Below, in pieces: positions 1-11,086 of a stretch of 64,000 bases of DNA; position 1 is the stretch's first letter, and each line of letters starts with the position of its first letter. The notes below the pieces were generated by a model. It made no database searches. It worked only from the letters and a program-made list of their open reading frames with translations, and was not told the DNA's origin. Location: contig JAIQDT010014359.1 of the NCBI GenBank assembly GCA_021521415.1, forward strand, positions 150,403 to 214,402. The letters run 5' to 3'. This stretch comes from Bidens hawaiensis (Eukaryota; Streptophyta; Magnoliopsida; Asterales; Asteraceae). The translations under genes and the position numbers were made by a program.

Positions 1-1439
1 AGTAATAAAATAAGATGGCACATTCCTTTTTTTCTTGCCCTTCAAAGTAAAAATAAATCAATTGCTATCTATTACAAACTTTTTCCTATTTGATATAATC
101 CGTACCCTTTCCCGATTGTCTCTCTGAAGGAGATGAGAGATAGTATATTATACTTTTGACGAGAGGTTAAAATACATTAAATCTGAGTTCCCTTAAAAAT
201 TTCATAATTTTTAAAGCATTTTAACTATTTTTCCCCATTAAACGTCCCAATTCGGTAATAAATTCGTCGAATATTCTTGGATGGTTGAAAAATTACCAAA
301 TTTGAACAGGAACTCAATGATATGGTTCCTGATGTCCCTGAAAAATTTCAAGACCTAAAAATATGCACATCACAACCTTAACATAAATAGCCCGTAAACG
401 AGTGTTTCGGCATTACCTTAGCTATTTTGGTCCGTTTCCGCCTTTCTAATTAACTTTTCAAACTCTTGTGATCCTATGTAGGCTAGATACAAGTCCTATA
501 TCACAAACCAAGCAAGTTTCATCAATAGAGCAGCCCTTTAACTTAAGGTTTCGGCTAGTACAAAAAAACAAACTTTTGAACCGTAAAAATGCCGTTTCAA
601 CCCTTTAATCCGTGTTTATGGCCAAAAAAACTATCAAACCAGGTTCCTTACTATGTGTATGATCAAAAAAATTTTATGGACCATTATTAGGATTTTTACA
701 TGGTTAGGAATGATTTTTGATAATTAAATCATGTTTATATGTGTTTAAACTTGATTAATCAAACAAAATATTAGCTAAAATGAAGATATTTACCAGAATA
801 TGTAAGAAGAATATGTAAAAATATCTACTCAATTGGTTTAAATAATAAAAAGAAAGTTTTGGGACTTGATTGATTTTTGGCGGCCGGAATTTCTTTAGGC
901 CATCTTGGGCCTCATTTTGGCCCAACAATCTGATTCTAAAGGCCCAATTGCGAAAGCCCAAGTCCAAATTTAGTTCGGGTTCGGTTTTTGGCGTGAAAAA
1001 CTTATCGGGTGCGTCAAACAGTGCGAAAACGAGTGTTTTTCGGCTAATTTTGTGTAAAATTATAAAAACATACTATATGTTTGTAAAAATCAAAAATATT
1101 TTCACGGATCGCTTAAAACATTTCAAATAAGTGTTTGGTATGTCTTTTTCGGCTTAACGGATGATACATTGCTTGGTTTGTAACTATCTTTCGCGTTTAA
1201 ATCTATAGCGGGGAGTTAAACGAACATGTTTTCGTTTAACTTGTTTGCTAACGAACTAAGGCCATAATACTAATATGTTAGCTTATATTAATCGTATATC
1301 ACTTATAGATGGCCCCCCGGGATATTTGGGTCATAACCCGACCCGTTCGGTTAATCTTTCGTTTGTTGCGCAAAAAGCTTTTATTTGCATAATCGATAAA
1401 TACGTACTGAGGTGTACCTTGTTTTGGCTCAAATGTCAC
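1..1439. other. Unassigned AT-rich intergenic DNA
   Basis: I see no credible gene here. The short open frames lack recognisable domains. Around 880-970 there is a cluster of GGCCCA/GGCCCAA words, which are common in plant promoters and LTRs. The stretch abuts an LTR fragment at 1440, so it may be decayed retroelement DNA, but no terminal repeat or target duplication proves this. Confidence 0.5.
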
Positions 1440-1923
1440 AAACACGTTAACAATTTTTTTCCGGTTTGGTTGTTTTAGCTGATTAAGAGTAGTTAAGGTT
1501 TGTTGAGTGAGACCGAGAGGTTATCCAGTGAGCCCGAGCGATCCTTAGTCGTGTCATTTTTAGGAACCGGTGTCTTAATATCATTCAATCCATTTGCTTG
1601 TTAGGCCTACAATTTGATTCAAACATAGGTAGACGTTTTTCTCCATCCTAAGTCAACACAGTTAGTTTTTCGTTAAGTTTTCTATTTTTGGTAACTTTTC
1701 TCAGTCAGTCCAGTTAGTCCAGTTAAGTCATTTTAAAAAGAAAAATCAAAAATTAAAATAAATTAAAATATTAGTCTTTGGTTGGTCTTGTCTAGGGTTA
1801 GTGATCGTTAGTGTTTATACGTGTCCTCGTGTTCGATACTCGGACTTCCTAGGTCCACTTGCCAGTTGTGTGTGGTTAGGATTTTCATTTTAAATTTAAA
1901 GCTTAGTTGTGAGGGTCATTATT
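1440..1923 (+). mobile_element. LTR fragment, same family as the solo LTR at 4953-6718
   Basis: About 480 bp match 6196-6695 in the same orientation with scattered differences and small indels. Shared landmarks include GTGAGACCGAGAG, GAGCCCGAGCGATCC, TTCGATACTCGGACTTCC and AGCTTAGTTGTGAGGGTC. The match starts abruptly at AACACGTTA and stops abruptly near 1923, so this is a truncated piece lacking both LTR ends. The words resemble the promoter-distal half of Tat/Athila-type gypsy LTRs; that lineage label is from memory of the family. Confidence 0.75.
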
Positions 1924-1944
1924 CATTTATAGATACATCGCCCG

Positions 1945-2221
1945 ACGCACATCATGCACGCAGGTAAATAGGTTAAAGGAGCTGGGTTGAGGATGGCACA
2001 TGGTAGGGACTGAGAAGCCGACATCTTGAGGAGAAATATTCTGATATTTCATGTTATGTTTGAGAAAAGTTGAATTCTGGTAAGACAAAATTTGATGATT
2101 TGTAAAATATTGGTCGATGTTTTATGATTCCCCGAAAAGTTTTAATTCACTATGATATTTAGAACTGTTTTTATGAGTAAATCCAACACCCAATGTAGGG
2201 CACCAAGACTGGGGCCTTACA
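1945..2221 (+). mobile_element. 3' end of a chromovirus (Tekay/Del-like) LTR
   Basis: The last 280 bp resemble the ends of the two LTRs finishing at 44732 and 46769. Shared landmarks are an early tract containing CAGGTAAATAGG and GGCACATGG, and a terminal block TTTATGAGTAAATCCAAC followed by TGTAGGG and a final CCTTACA. The piece is joined directly to integrase-proximal pol coding at 2222. This implies a deletion that removed primer site, gag, protease and reverse transcriptase, or a secondary insertion. Confidence 0.75.
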
Positions 2222-3671
2222 CCTTAAGATTAGAACTACAGATAGATCTAATCGAGCAAATTAAGAAGGCTCAGAACAAGCTATCAAAGAAAATCAAATC
2301 TCTGAAGAAAAACGTAATGGTACAATCGACTCTTTAGTCAAGGGAGATGATGATATACTTAGACTTGGAAACCGAATCTGGATGCCGATTGCTGGAGAAT
2401 TATGTGAAAATATTATAATTGAAGCTCATAGATCGAAGTATATAATGCATCCCGGTAGTGATAAGATGTATCAAAATCTTAAGCCTAACTACTGGTGGAA
2501 TGGAATGGAAAGAGATACTGCTCTCTATGTTGCTAAATGTCTAACTTGCTTGCAAGTTAAGGTGGAGCATCAGAAACCTTCAGGTCTGCTTCAACAGCTT
2601 AAACTTCCTATTTAGAAACAGGAAATGACAACAATGGATTTCATTACAAAACTCCCTAAGACTACCCGACAGCATAATGCTATCCGTGTCATTCTTGATA
2701 GGTTAACTAAATCTACTCGTCTCTTACCTATTAATGAATCTTACTCTATGGATAGATTGGCACGAATATATGTGAATAACATCGTATCATTGCATGGTGT
2801 GCCATTATCTATCATATCCGATCGAGACAGTAGATTTATGTCTGATTTCTGGAATAGTTTCCAACAAGCGTTAGGAACTCACTTGAATCTTAGCACCGCT
2901 TATCAACCCCAAACAGATGGGTAGAGTGAAAGAACCATTTAAACACTTGAGGATATGCTCCGAGCTTGTGTGATTGGTCTAGGAGGAAGTTGGGATGATC
3001 ATCTTTCTTTGATGGAATTCTCATATAACAATAGTTATCACACAAGTATTCAGGCCACATCATTCGAGGCGTTATGTGGACGAAAATGTTGAACGCTGGT
3101 ATATTGGTCTGAAACTGGGGATAAACAAATATCTGGACCAGAGATAGTCCAAGAAACTATGGATAAGATATTACAAATTCGTGAACTACTTAAAACGGTA
3201 AGAGATCGACAAAAGAATTATGCAGATATTCGTTGTAAGCCGTTAGAAATTCAAATAGAGGATAAAGTCTTATTAAAAGTATCACCATGGAAAGGTGTGG
3301 CACGATTCAGCAAGAATGGAAAATTAAGTCCTCGTTTTGTAGGACCATTCGAAATATTAGAATGAATCTGTACTGTAGCTTATTGCTTACGTTTTCCAGA
3401 AGAAATGAAAGGAATACATGATGTATTTCATGTCTCTAACATATGGAAATGCCAGACTGATAAAACTTTAGCCATGCCTTTAAAGGATGTCAAAATCAAC
3501 GAAAATATAAAATATCTAGAGCAACATCTACAAGTTGAAGATTTCAAAGTTAAGAAACTTAAACGGCGAAAGCTAAAGTTAGTCAAAATAAGATGGAACT
3601 CTCGAAGAGGACCAGAATTTACGTGGGAGTTAGAATTAGAAATGCGAAAGAAATGCCCACATTTGTTTTAG
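2222..3671 (+). pseudogene. Ty3/gypsy chromovirus pol remnant (integrase)
   Basis: Broken reading frames cover the end of pol. The order is the connector after RNase H (LIEQIKKAQ), the H2C2 zinc-binding domain of integrase (HRSKY..HPG...MYQ, then CLTCLQVK), and the integrase core with DFITKLP, SDRDSRF and SERTI. After these come the GPF motif (FVGPFEIL) and a chromodomain-like tail (VKIRW..RRGPEFTWE). Several codons have become stops: glycine-stop-SERTI near 2922, a stop inside SERTI-TLEDML, one near 3090, and one after FEILE. Enough is left to name the chromovirus lineage, probably Tekay/Del. It is followed by a purine tract and LTR at 3711, so this is the 3' end of one element. It cannot encode an active integrase as it stands. 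Confidence 0.9.
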
Positions 3672-3697
3672 CGAAACTCGAGGATGAGATTCATTTC

Positions 3698-3710
3698 AAG
3701 GTGGGGAGGA
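3698..3710 (+). other. Polypurine tract
   Basis: AAGGTGGGGAGGA lies directly before the LTR start TGTAATATCC. In LTR retrotransposons this tract primes plus-strand DNA synthesis. Its position fixes the 3' LTR boundary at 3711. Confidence 0.8.
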
Positions 3711-4952
3711 TGTAATATCCACAAAATTTTGGTCCAAATTTGAAATATTTATAAAGATAAAGGACCAAAAATATTCATAAGATAAGTAATGGGGAAATAA
3801 GATAAACATCTCATGTTAAGGAAATAAGAAACTTCATCCCAAATGGAAAGAGGGAAAAAGTGAAAGCATTCCGCATGGGTATAAATAGGAAAAAATAACA
3901 TTCCTCCCACTTTGAAAAATTATAAAACTTGAAAGCTCTTTATAAGAAAGAAAGTTTCCAAAGTAATATCCTTATGTGGCTAACCACTCTCAGTAGTCCT
4001 AGCGGAGGGTGCAAAGCACCCAACACGCACCCGAACGAGCTCGGGTGATGGGCGCAATGTGGCGCTTTGATGGCACACTTTGCACTTGGCACGCTTGCAT
4101 CGCTACTTGAGAATTGAACAATGGAAGTTAGATCAAGACGTGACGAGCTACCAAAGTCCAGGGACTAAAATTGAAAATTCTGAATTTTTAGTCCTCCGCA
4201 CGACGCGAATGAATTGGATACATTTACTTCATGCTACGCAAAATAGGCACGAAGTAACCGTGTCTTTGAACAACATGAGGCAACACATCATAGGACACAT
4301 TTCACCACACGATGACACATGGCAAGCTTAGTGGTCAACTCACTAAACCGATTGGTCTACTTCGCGCGACGCGAAGTGATGCTTCACGCTACGTAAAGGA
4401 GATGAAATATCAAAGGCAGTTTAGTTTATCCTTCGTGCTACGCGAATAGTTAAAATGAAATGCTTCATGCTTTGCTAAGGAGCACATTTTAGCCTATAAG
4501 TAGGCGGCCTTAGGGTGAGATCCATTTCGTCCACCCACACTCATCTTTACTCAGAGCACGTGCCACAATCCCGACATTTCGGCGCGTTCGTATCTTGAAG
4601 TACGTGCAAGTAATAGAACCTCTGTCGATTTATTTCTTTTGATTGCTCGACGATAAGTAGATGTTCTGCCTACGTCAAGCTTAAGCATTTCGTATAGACA
4701 TGCCATACAAGGTAGGGGTTCTGCCCGATTATTTTATTATATATTTCTTAGACCCTAGTCGAGAGTATAGCCCATACATTGATCATATAATAAGTGAAAT
4801 ATAGATTTCATAAGATGAGGCTATAGATGTAATATTATTCTTTATTTTATATAAAGATTTTATAAATGTTTCTTATGAAAGAAGAAACCCGATATATATG
4901 TTTCTTTATGAAGAAGAAATGTAGCGTATAAATGTTAAACAAAGAAGGAACT
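3711..4952 (+). mobile_element. Chromovirus 3' LTR, first part
   Basis: The LTR starts TGTAATATCC right after the purine tract. It is interrupted at 4952 by a solo LTR and resumes at 6724. It carries degenerate CG-rich dyads at 4060-4480; the best is CTTCGCG-CGA-CGCGAAG at 4360-4376. A TATA-like CCTATAAGTAGG follows at 4493-4504, so this is probably the U3 region and promoter. The LTR differs in sequence from the LTRs at 31.3 and 44.7 kb. No second copy is present here, and the far end is lost at the LINE junction. Confidence 0.75.
4360..4376. promoter_or_regulatory. Dyad CTTCGCG-CGA-CGCGAAG in LTR U3
   Basis: Two perfect 7-bp arms are separated by 3 nt. Decayed relatives lie nearby (CTTCATG-CTA-CGCAAAA near 4230, CTTCACG-CTA-CGTAAAG near 4381, CTTCGTG-CTA-CGCGAAT near 4432). 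Most differences are CG to TG or CA, as expected from deamination of methylated cytosine. The position about 120 bp before a TATA-like box suggests a protein-binding site; that role is inferred. Confidence 0.5.
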
Positions 4953-6718
4953 TGATGTGTTGTAAAACACACGTATTTTCCGCACCTTTTATCTAGGTAA
5001 TATATTATATTTTATGTGTTTTTACTCATTTTAGATAGGTTTTACATACATTTATTAATCTTGTAGGTTTTGGGTAAAAGAAAGGAAGAAACCGGGACTT
5101 TTCGAGCTTTTTACGAGTCTTTTACGCATACAAGTTCAAGACAAAGCTCAAGGCCCGACCCGTATGCATCATGGAGGCCCAATACCATATTATATTATAT
5201 TATATAAAAAAAATAAAACCCTAATGAGCCAAAAGGGGCTGCTGATCGGATTTAGCAGCAACAACAGCCAACAACAGCACAACAGCAGCCAACAGCAGCA
5301 GCAACAGCAGCAACCAACAGCAGCAGGAAGAAAAGAAAAGAAAAAAAAGTGTTGTTCGGCTAGGGTTTAATCGTGTGACGGCTAGGGTAGGAAGAATACA
5401 CAAGAATCTAGCCTCAGGAAGGTTCGACATCAGTTTACACAGCAAGGAACGGCCGGGAATTCATCATATATCCTTCATTTTTTTCACATTGTTCATTACT
5501 TTGATTATCTTGTTCAATTGTTTACTAGTTTTTGCAATTGATTGATAGATTGAATTGTTTATGAGTATTGTTGATTGTTGAATGATATTTGAGATGATTA
5601 GTAGAAGTTTTATGATGTTTTAATTGATCATTAGCTGCTGTCCAAAAACTATGTTCGGCTAATCTTGTTAGTTCTACCTAGGAATGATGATTCTTGTTAG
5701 GTTTTAATAGGTTTTATGGATTGTTTGATTGATAGACTTGAATTGTTATTGTAAAGTTTGATTTAGACATGAAATAGGTTGTGTTTAAGGGCTGGAAATT
5801 TTGGTGATTTATTGCATAAACCCCGTGTGTCGGTTGATTAGTTTTGTATTGATTGATCGGTGCATTGTTTGATTCTAGACTTTGTGTTTAGGGTTTGTTT
5901 GCGGTAGGTACCACCGTAGGGTTATGTTGCATGATTTATTGGATTAAGTACAGCGGTTAGACACCTTCCTTGAGACTGAGAGGTGATAGGAAGTTAGGGT
6001 TGTCTCATTACCTTTGCATGCTAGAATAAGGATTGCGCGAGAGCGAGTTCGTTTCTTGTCAGGTTTAGGTGTTTTGAGCGACTAGTTGATCTATTTTGGT
6101 TTAAGTTGAATTGTTCATCTATCCTTGGTTGTGTAGTATTCATTACCATTAGGGTCGAGTGTTGGTGAGACCGAGAGGTGATCCTTCATTAGAACACGTT
6201 AGCAATTATTTCCCGGTTTGGTCGTTTTAGCCGATTTTGAGTAGTTTAAGCTTGTTGAGTGAGACCGAGAGTTAATCCAGTGAGCCCGAGCGATCCTTAG
6301 TCGTGTCATCTTTAGGGACCGGTGTCTTGAAGTCATCCAATCCATTAGCTTGTTAGACCTACAATTTGATTCAGACCTAGGTAGACGTTTTTCTCCCATC
6401 CGAAGTTAACACCGTCAGTTTTCCGTTAAGTTTTCTATTTTTGGTAACTTTTGTCAGTTAGGTTTGTCAGTCAGTTAAGTAGTTCAGTTAAGTTAAAAGA
6501 AATCAAAAATCAATATAATATTATTTTAAGGTAAGTCTTGTCTAGGGTTAGTGATCTTTAGCGTTCTAACGTGTCCACGTGTTCGATACTCGGACTTCCT
6601 AAGTCTATACTACTTGCGATCGGTACACTTGCCGATTGTGTGTGGTTTTAGGATTTTCGTTTTAATTTTAAAGCTTAGTTGTGAGGGTCATTATTATAGG
6701 GTTATTAGACACACATCA
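4953..6718 (+). mobile_element. Solo LTR (Tat/Athila-like), TSD GAACT
   Basis: A 1766-bp segment begins TGATGTGT and ends ACACATCA, forming short terminal inverted repeats. It is flanked by perfect 5-bp copies of GAACT (4948-4952 and 6719-6723). Without it the surrounding chromovirus LTR is continuous. No internal region is present, so this is a solo LTR left by LTR-LTR recombination. It contains a TATA-like run near 5190-5208 and a CAG/CAA-rich stretch at 5255-5323 that could read as polyglutamine. The 3' half is related to 1440-1923. Confidence 0.9.
5255..5323 (+). repeat. CAG/CAA-rich imperfect repeat inside the solo LTR
   Basis: The run is built from CAG, CAA and AAC triplets. It lies in a short open frame (5164-5370) that would encode serine/glutamine-rich peptide ending in lysines. 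The frame has no other domain and sits within an LTR, so I regard it as a repeat and not a gene. Confidence 0.7.
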
Positions 6719-6723
6719 GAACT

Positions 6724-7011
6724 AAAGGTCCTTATGTTTTATGAAATAAATAGATATCAAGGTAAAGATTATGCAAATAGACTAAAGGTCTAAAGCTATA
6801 TCGTTGATCTAGTTATTTATAAAACATTATTCTCATACTATAGGTTCGAGGTAACGATCAATCATATATCAGTGAGACACATTGATTGTAACAAAGGTGA
6901 ATATGCTCAACCTTTTTATAGCATGAATATGTTTAAAGTTTCTTTACAAAGTGAATACGTCTAATATCGTGAATATACATTGTCTTTTTAAAGATATTTA
7001 TTCTTTAGATT
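6724..7011 (+). mobile_element. Chromovirus 3' LTR, second part
   Basis: This stretch continues the LTR that was split at 4952 by the solo LTR; the GAACT target occurs once in the uninterrupted form. It is AT-rich and has no coding signal. It ends where LINE coding sequence begins at about 7012, so the true 3' end of the LTR is not visible. Confidence 0.55.
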
Positions 7012-7873
7012 ATGGAAGTAAAGAACACAACCTATAAACGGATACATGAACGACTAGAAACAAAGGAGAGGGAGCATCATATGTTCAAACTTACTAAAGC
7101 TAGGGAGCGTAAGAGGCAAGAATTAAAAGCTGTAAAGTTCATAAAGGGGGAGGATGGACGAGTGTTAGTCAAAGAGCAGGACATCAAGTTAATATGGCAA
7201 ACCTACTTCCACGGTCATTTCAACAACGGGAGGGCCTACCATAGCAAAAACAAGAACACGACAACACAAAGACAACAATGAAATATTTGCTACTGTCGGC
7301 GCATCACACGGGAGGAGGTGAGAACTGCAAGAAGGAATATGGGAAGGGCAAAGGCAGTTGGCCCAGACAACATACCCATAGAAGCGTGGAGATGTTTAGG
7401 AGAGGAAGGAGTCTTATGGTTAACTATTTGTTCACTATTATCTTCAAAACTTGTAAGATGCCAGAACAATGGAGGAGTAGTGTGGTAGTCACCATCTATA
7501 AGAACAAAAGATATGCTCAATGTTGTGGAAACAACAGAGGAATTAATTTGCTAAGCTATACTATGAAACTATGGGAAAGCGTTATTGACGCTAGAATTAG
7601 ACGAGAAACTCAGGCTAATGTAAACCAATTTGGATTCAAGCCTGGGCGATCTACTACGGAGGCGATACATATACTAAGAAGATTTATGGAAAAGTATAGA
7701 GAGAAAAAACGAGATCAGCATATGGTTTTCATTTACCTAGAAAAGGCGTGTGATAGTGTGCCACATCAACTTCATTGCGATAGCCTTGAGGGTAGAGGTG
7801 TACCTAGGAAATATGTAGACATAGTTCAGGAAATGTATGTTAGGGCTGAAACAATTGTCTGTTTACCTATGGG
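7012..7873 (+). pseudogene. RTE-like LINE reverse transcriptase, 5' half
   Basis: This is a 5'-truncated non-LTR retrotransposon. The translation gives the pre-RT region (ERLETKE...RERKRQELKAVKFIKGEDGRVLV), then a frameshifted TREEVRTA..N..RAKAVGPDNIP, then RT blocks GNNRGINLLS, QFGFKPGRSTTEAI and FIYLEKACDSVPH. The last block normally reads DLEKAYD, so the first catalytic aspartate region is altered. The frame shifts near 7290-7440. Coding resumes at 11087 after an hAT insertion. Truncation at the 5' end is typical of LINE insertion. Confidence 0.85.
7866..7873 (+). repeat. hAT target-site duplication, left copy
   Basis: CCTATGGG precedes the hAT terminus TAGAGATGG. An identical octamer lies at 11079-11086. 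Eight-base duplications are diagnostic of hAT transposition. Removing the element and one copy restores continuous LINE coding. Confidence 0.95.
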
Positions 7874-7889
7874 TAGAGATGGTCAAAAA

Positions 7890-8165
7890 AACCGGTTGGG
7901 GAACCGGTTTGCCGGTTTAAACCGGAAACCGGTTTTTACGAAAACCGGTTTTTTAAAAACCGGTTTGACCGGTTTACAAATCGCCGGTTCGTATTTCGGT
8001 TACAAGTTTTAGATCCAAAACCGGTTAATGAAAAAACCGGTTTTTTTTAATAACCGGTTATGGAAAAACCGGTTAACCGGTTTATAAAAAAACCGGTTTT
8101 TGACCGTTGTGGAAAAACCGGTTAACCGGTTTCTCCATAACCGGTTAACCGGTTAAAAACCGGTT
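7890..8165. repeat. Left subterminal AACCGGTT repeats of the hAT element
   Basis: Many copies of ACCGGTT/AACCGGTT occur in both orientations, often only a few bases apart. Such arrays bind the transposase in hAT elements. The right counterpart lies at 10755-11065. Confidence 0.85.
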
Positions 8166-8444
8166 TTTTAACGTTGAAAAACGGCTATATGCCCGTTTTT
8201 TTTTTTTTGACCGTTTTTTTTTTTTTTACCATTTTGCCTCACAAACATCTATATATAGTTTAGGTTGGGTATTGGTTAGATCACACTCGATTATACAACT
8301 CCAAACGCTCTAAACGTTTATTTCATACGCGATTATTTTGTTATCTCACGCTCAATCATACCACATTACCACTCCATACGCTCTTATTTCGTAGTCGTTT
8401 ATTTCATACTCGAGTATACCACTCTTATTTCGTAGTCGATTATC

Positions 8445-10544
8445 ATGGCCTCCCAAAGTGCTGCTTCATCCGTCAACATGGGTGCCTCGAACACGGGAGA
8501 AACGGTCGTTCGGGTCATCCCCACGAAACGAAACCAAGATGTTTGGCAACATTTCGACGTATGCGAAATGTCTAACGGTAGCCAAAAAGCTCGATGCAAA
8601 CATTGTTTGAAGTTTTATGGCAAAGATGCAAACTCCACTTTAAAAGCGCATGTACAAAGGCCCTTTTGCAAGGCCTTGAAGGACGAATCGGGAAGTAGTT
8701 CGCAGCCGGAGATGACGAATCAAGGAGCGGTGTTTACGTACGACCTTGAAGCGGTACGTCAAAAGTTTTCAAACTTTGTGATTCAACAAGGTCTTCCTTT
8801 CAACCACTTCGACAACCCTCAATTCACGGAGATGATACAAAACTATGTTCAACCACGCTACCAACACGTAAGTCGTTCGACCCTTAGAAGAGATTGTCTT
8901 AAAGCATGGAAAGACGCTAAATCCGAACTAATTTCATACTTTTCAAACTTACAAACTGGTGTAAACTTAACAACAGATGTGTGGTCGGCACCTCATGGTT
9001 CGCCCGACTCATACATTTGTGTGACGGCTCATTGGGTTGACCCCGAGTCGTGGCAAATGATGAAACGAACCGTTGCGTTTCTATTGTTTGATTACCCGCA
9101 CACAGGTAGAAATATTTTTAAAATCTTGGATAAAGTCATTCGACAATACAAGATTGAACATAAAATCTTTTCAATTTCGTTTGATAACGCGTCCAACAAT
9201 ACGGCCGCGGTTGGCCATTTAAAATTAAAGTATAAACCTATTTGTGATGGAGCGTTTTTTCATAGCCGATGCATTGCACATATTATCAACTTGGCCGTGC
9301 AAGATGGGTTAAACGTGATCGAAACGCAAAGAAACAATTTTAAAAGAATGTTACGAGATGTTTTTAGCAACAATAAAACATTTTCAAGATACAAAAAATT
9401 TTGTGTAGAAGCTAATTGTCAATGGTTGGGGCCAAATTGGGATTGTCCAACAAGATAGAACTCGACTTGTAATATATTTGAGAAAGCCATCCAACAAAAA
9501 GAATCATTAATTGCGTTTCATCAAATTTTGTCAAGTAGGGGTAAATGTGCACCGTACGATCCTAGAAACTGGTTATTGATTGAGATCGTTACGGAGGTCC
9601 TTCAAATTTATAAATCTTGCACAACTAGTTTATCCGGGGTTTACTATCCAACAAGCCCCATTGCTTTACCAAAAATTGCTGTCATGTGCACAAAGTTGAG
9701 TGAACTTCATTGTAGGGGTGCACCTTATTTTGATATGGGTGTAAAAATGAAAGAAAAATTTAGAAAATATTTTCAAGAACTACCCGCTGTTTTGACATGT
9801 GCTGCTGCGTTAAACCCTTGCATCAATGTTGGTGGTGTTGAAGCTTTAATAGAAAAAATTTGTGATGAGCTAGAGTTAAACGACGATCAAAACCCCTATT
9901 ATAGCCAAACTTTAAAGAATGCTTTCAACACCACCTTGTCAAACATGTATGATGTCTACCTTACAAAATACGGGTCGTCTTCCCAAATTCATGACTCGTT
10001 AAGAGGTGTTGCCCAATCCCAATCCCAAACCGACCTTGAAATGGGGATGTACTACATGATTTGGGAAGACGCCGGTAAACGTCAAAAGGTAAACACCCCA
10101 AGCAGTGAACTTGGAAGGTATGGTGGTACCAACTTTGTGAAACACATGACTCCGGATGAATTTAGAAGTCTTGATTTGCTGGCTTGGTGGAGAGGTAAGG
10201 AGGATGAGTTTCCGATCCTCGCCGCCATGGCCAAAGATTTACTAATGGTCCAAGCTTCCACGGTAGCTTCGGAGTCTGCTTTTTCTGTTTCTGGCAGGGT
10301 TATATCGATTAGGAGGACTCGACTCACTCCACCAGCTATAGAGATGTCGATTTGCTACAAGGATTACTTGGACTCTTTAGATAGGGCACAACATCAACGC
10401 TCACTCGAGGGGGAAATGGAGTATGAAGCGGGCTTGTATGAAGACGAGGTCAATGAAGGACACACTCAACCAATGACCGATGAAGAAGCCGCGTACGACG
10501 ATTACCTAAGAAATAGCTCGGGATCGGGTAGCGAAGAAAATTAG
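8445..10544 (+). pseudogene. hAT transposase with one in-frame stop codon
   Basis: A 699-codon frame encodes an Ac-type hAT transposase. Residues about 30-80 form a BED zinc finger (VWQHF, CKHC, then H-x5-C). The catalytic region includes TTDVWSAPHGSPDSYICVTAHW, split here as TTDVWS and YICVTAHW, plus FDNASNN and CIAHIINL. The C-terminal dimerisation domain has LDLLAWWRG, FPILAAMAKDLL, STVASESAFS and RTRLTPP. The sole visible lesion is TAG at 9456-9458, codon 338, replacing the conserved tryptophan of the CPTRWNST motif (TGG to TAG). Downstream sequence continues in the same frame to a natural stop. Start choice: the ATG at 8445 leaves a normal N-terminus before the BED finger. The element would be inactive unless read-through occurs. 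Confidence 0.95.
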
Positions 10545-10754
10545 TTATGTGTTTGTATTTTTGAGTTACGAATATGCGATAACGATTTAATGTTTGTATT
10601 TTTAATGTAAAAACTATAAATGAAAGTTATGTGTTTTTAATCTTTGGTTTGTTGAAAACACATTCACCAACACACACTCATACTCATCTTCCAAGCAAAG
10701 AACCCTAACAACGAAAGCAAAGAATGGCTTCGGTCAGTCCGTTTTGCCTTGTAG

Positions 10755-11065
10755 TTACCGGTTTGCCTTGTAGTTACCGGTTTGTTTATACTGTGAAAAA
10801 ATAATGGTTATTAAAAAAAAAAAAAAAAAAAAAAAAACCGGTTAACCTAAAAACCGGTTATTAAAAAACCGGTTAATAAAAAAACCGGTTTATTAACCGG
10901 TTCTAACCGGTTTCTAAACCGGTCCTAACCGGTTAGACCGGTTAGGGTTTTGACAGACAAAAACCGGTTATTAACCGGTCCGGTTATTAACCGAACCGGT
11001 TTTTTTCCAGGCCAAAAAAAACCGGTCCGATTAATAACCGAACCGGTTTTTTTAAAAAAACCGAT
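10755..11065. repeat. Right subterminal AACCGGTT repeats of the hAT element
   Basis: Dense ACCGGTT-type words flank a poly-A run at 10814-10836. They mirror the left array. A 24-bp direct duplication built on GCCTTGTAGTTACCGG lies at about 10745-10790. Confidence 0.85.
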
Positions 11066-11086
11066 TTGTGCACCTCTGCCTATGGG

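Larger units (their letters stand above)
7874..11078 (+). mobile_element. hAT DNA transposon, 3.2 kb, nearly autonomous
   Basis: The element starts TAGAGATGGTCAAA and ends TTTGTGCACCTCTG, giving imperfect terminal inverted repeats of about 13 bp. It is bounded by perfect 8-bp TSDs. Both subterminal regions (7890-8165 and 10755-11065) are packed with the palindromic word AACCGGTT and its halves, the usual transposase-binding pattern of hAT elements. A single transposase gene fills the middle. The short decay (clean TSD, one nonsense codon) suggests a fairly recent insertion. It sits inside LINE sequence. Confidence 0.95.

Noticed and set aside
5164..5370. Glutamine-rich ORF as a possible gene
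   Set aside because: It is inside a solo LTR and consists of a CAG/CAA repeat plus a lysine run.
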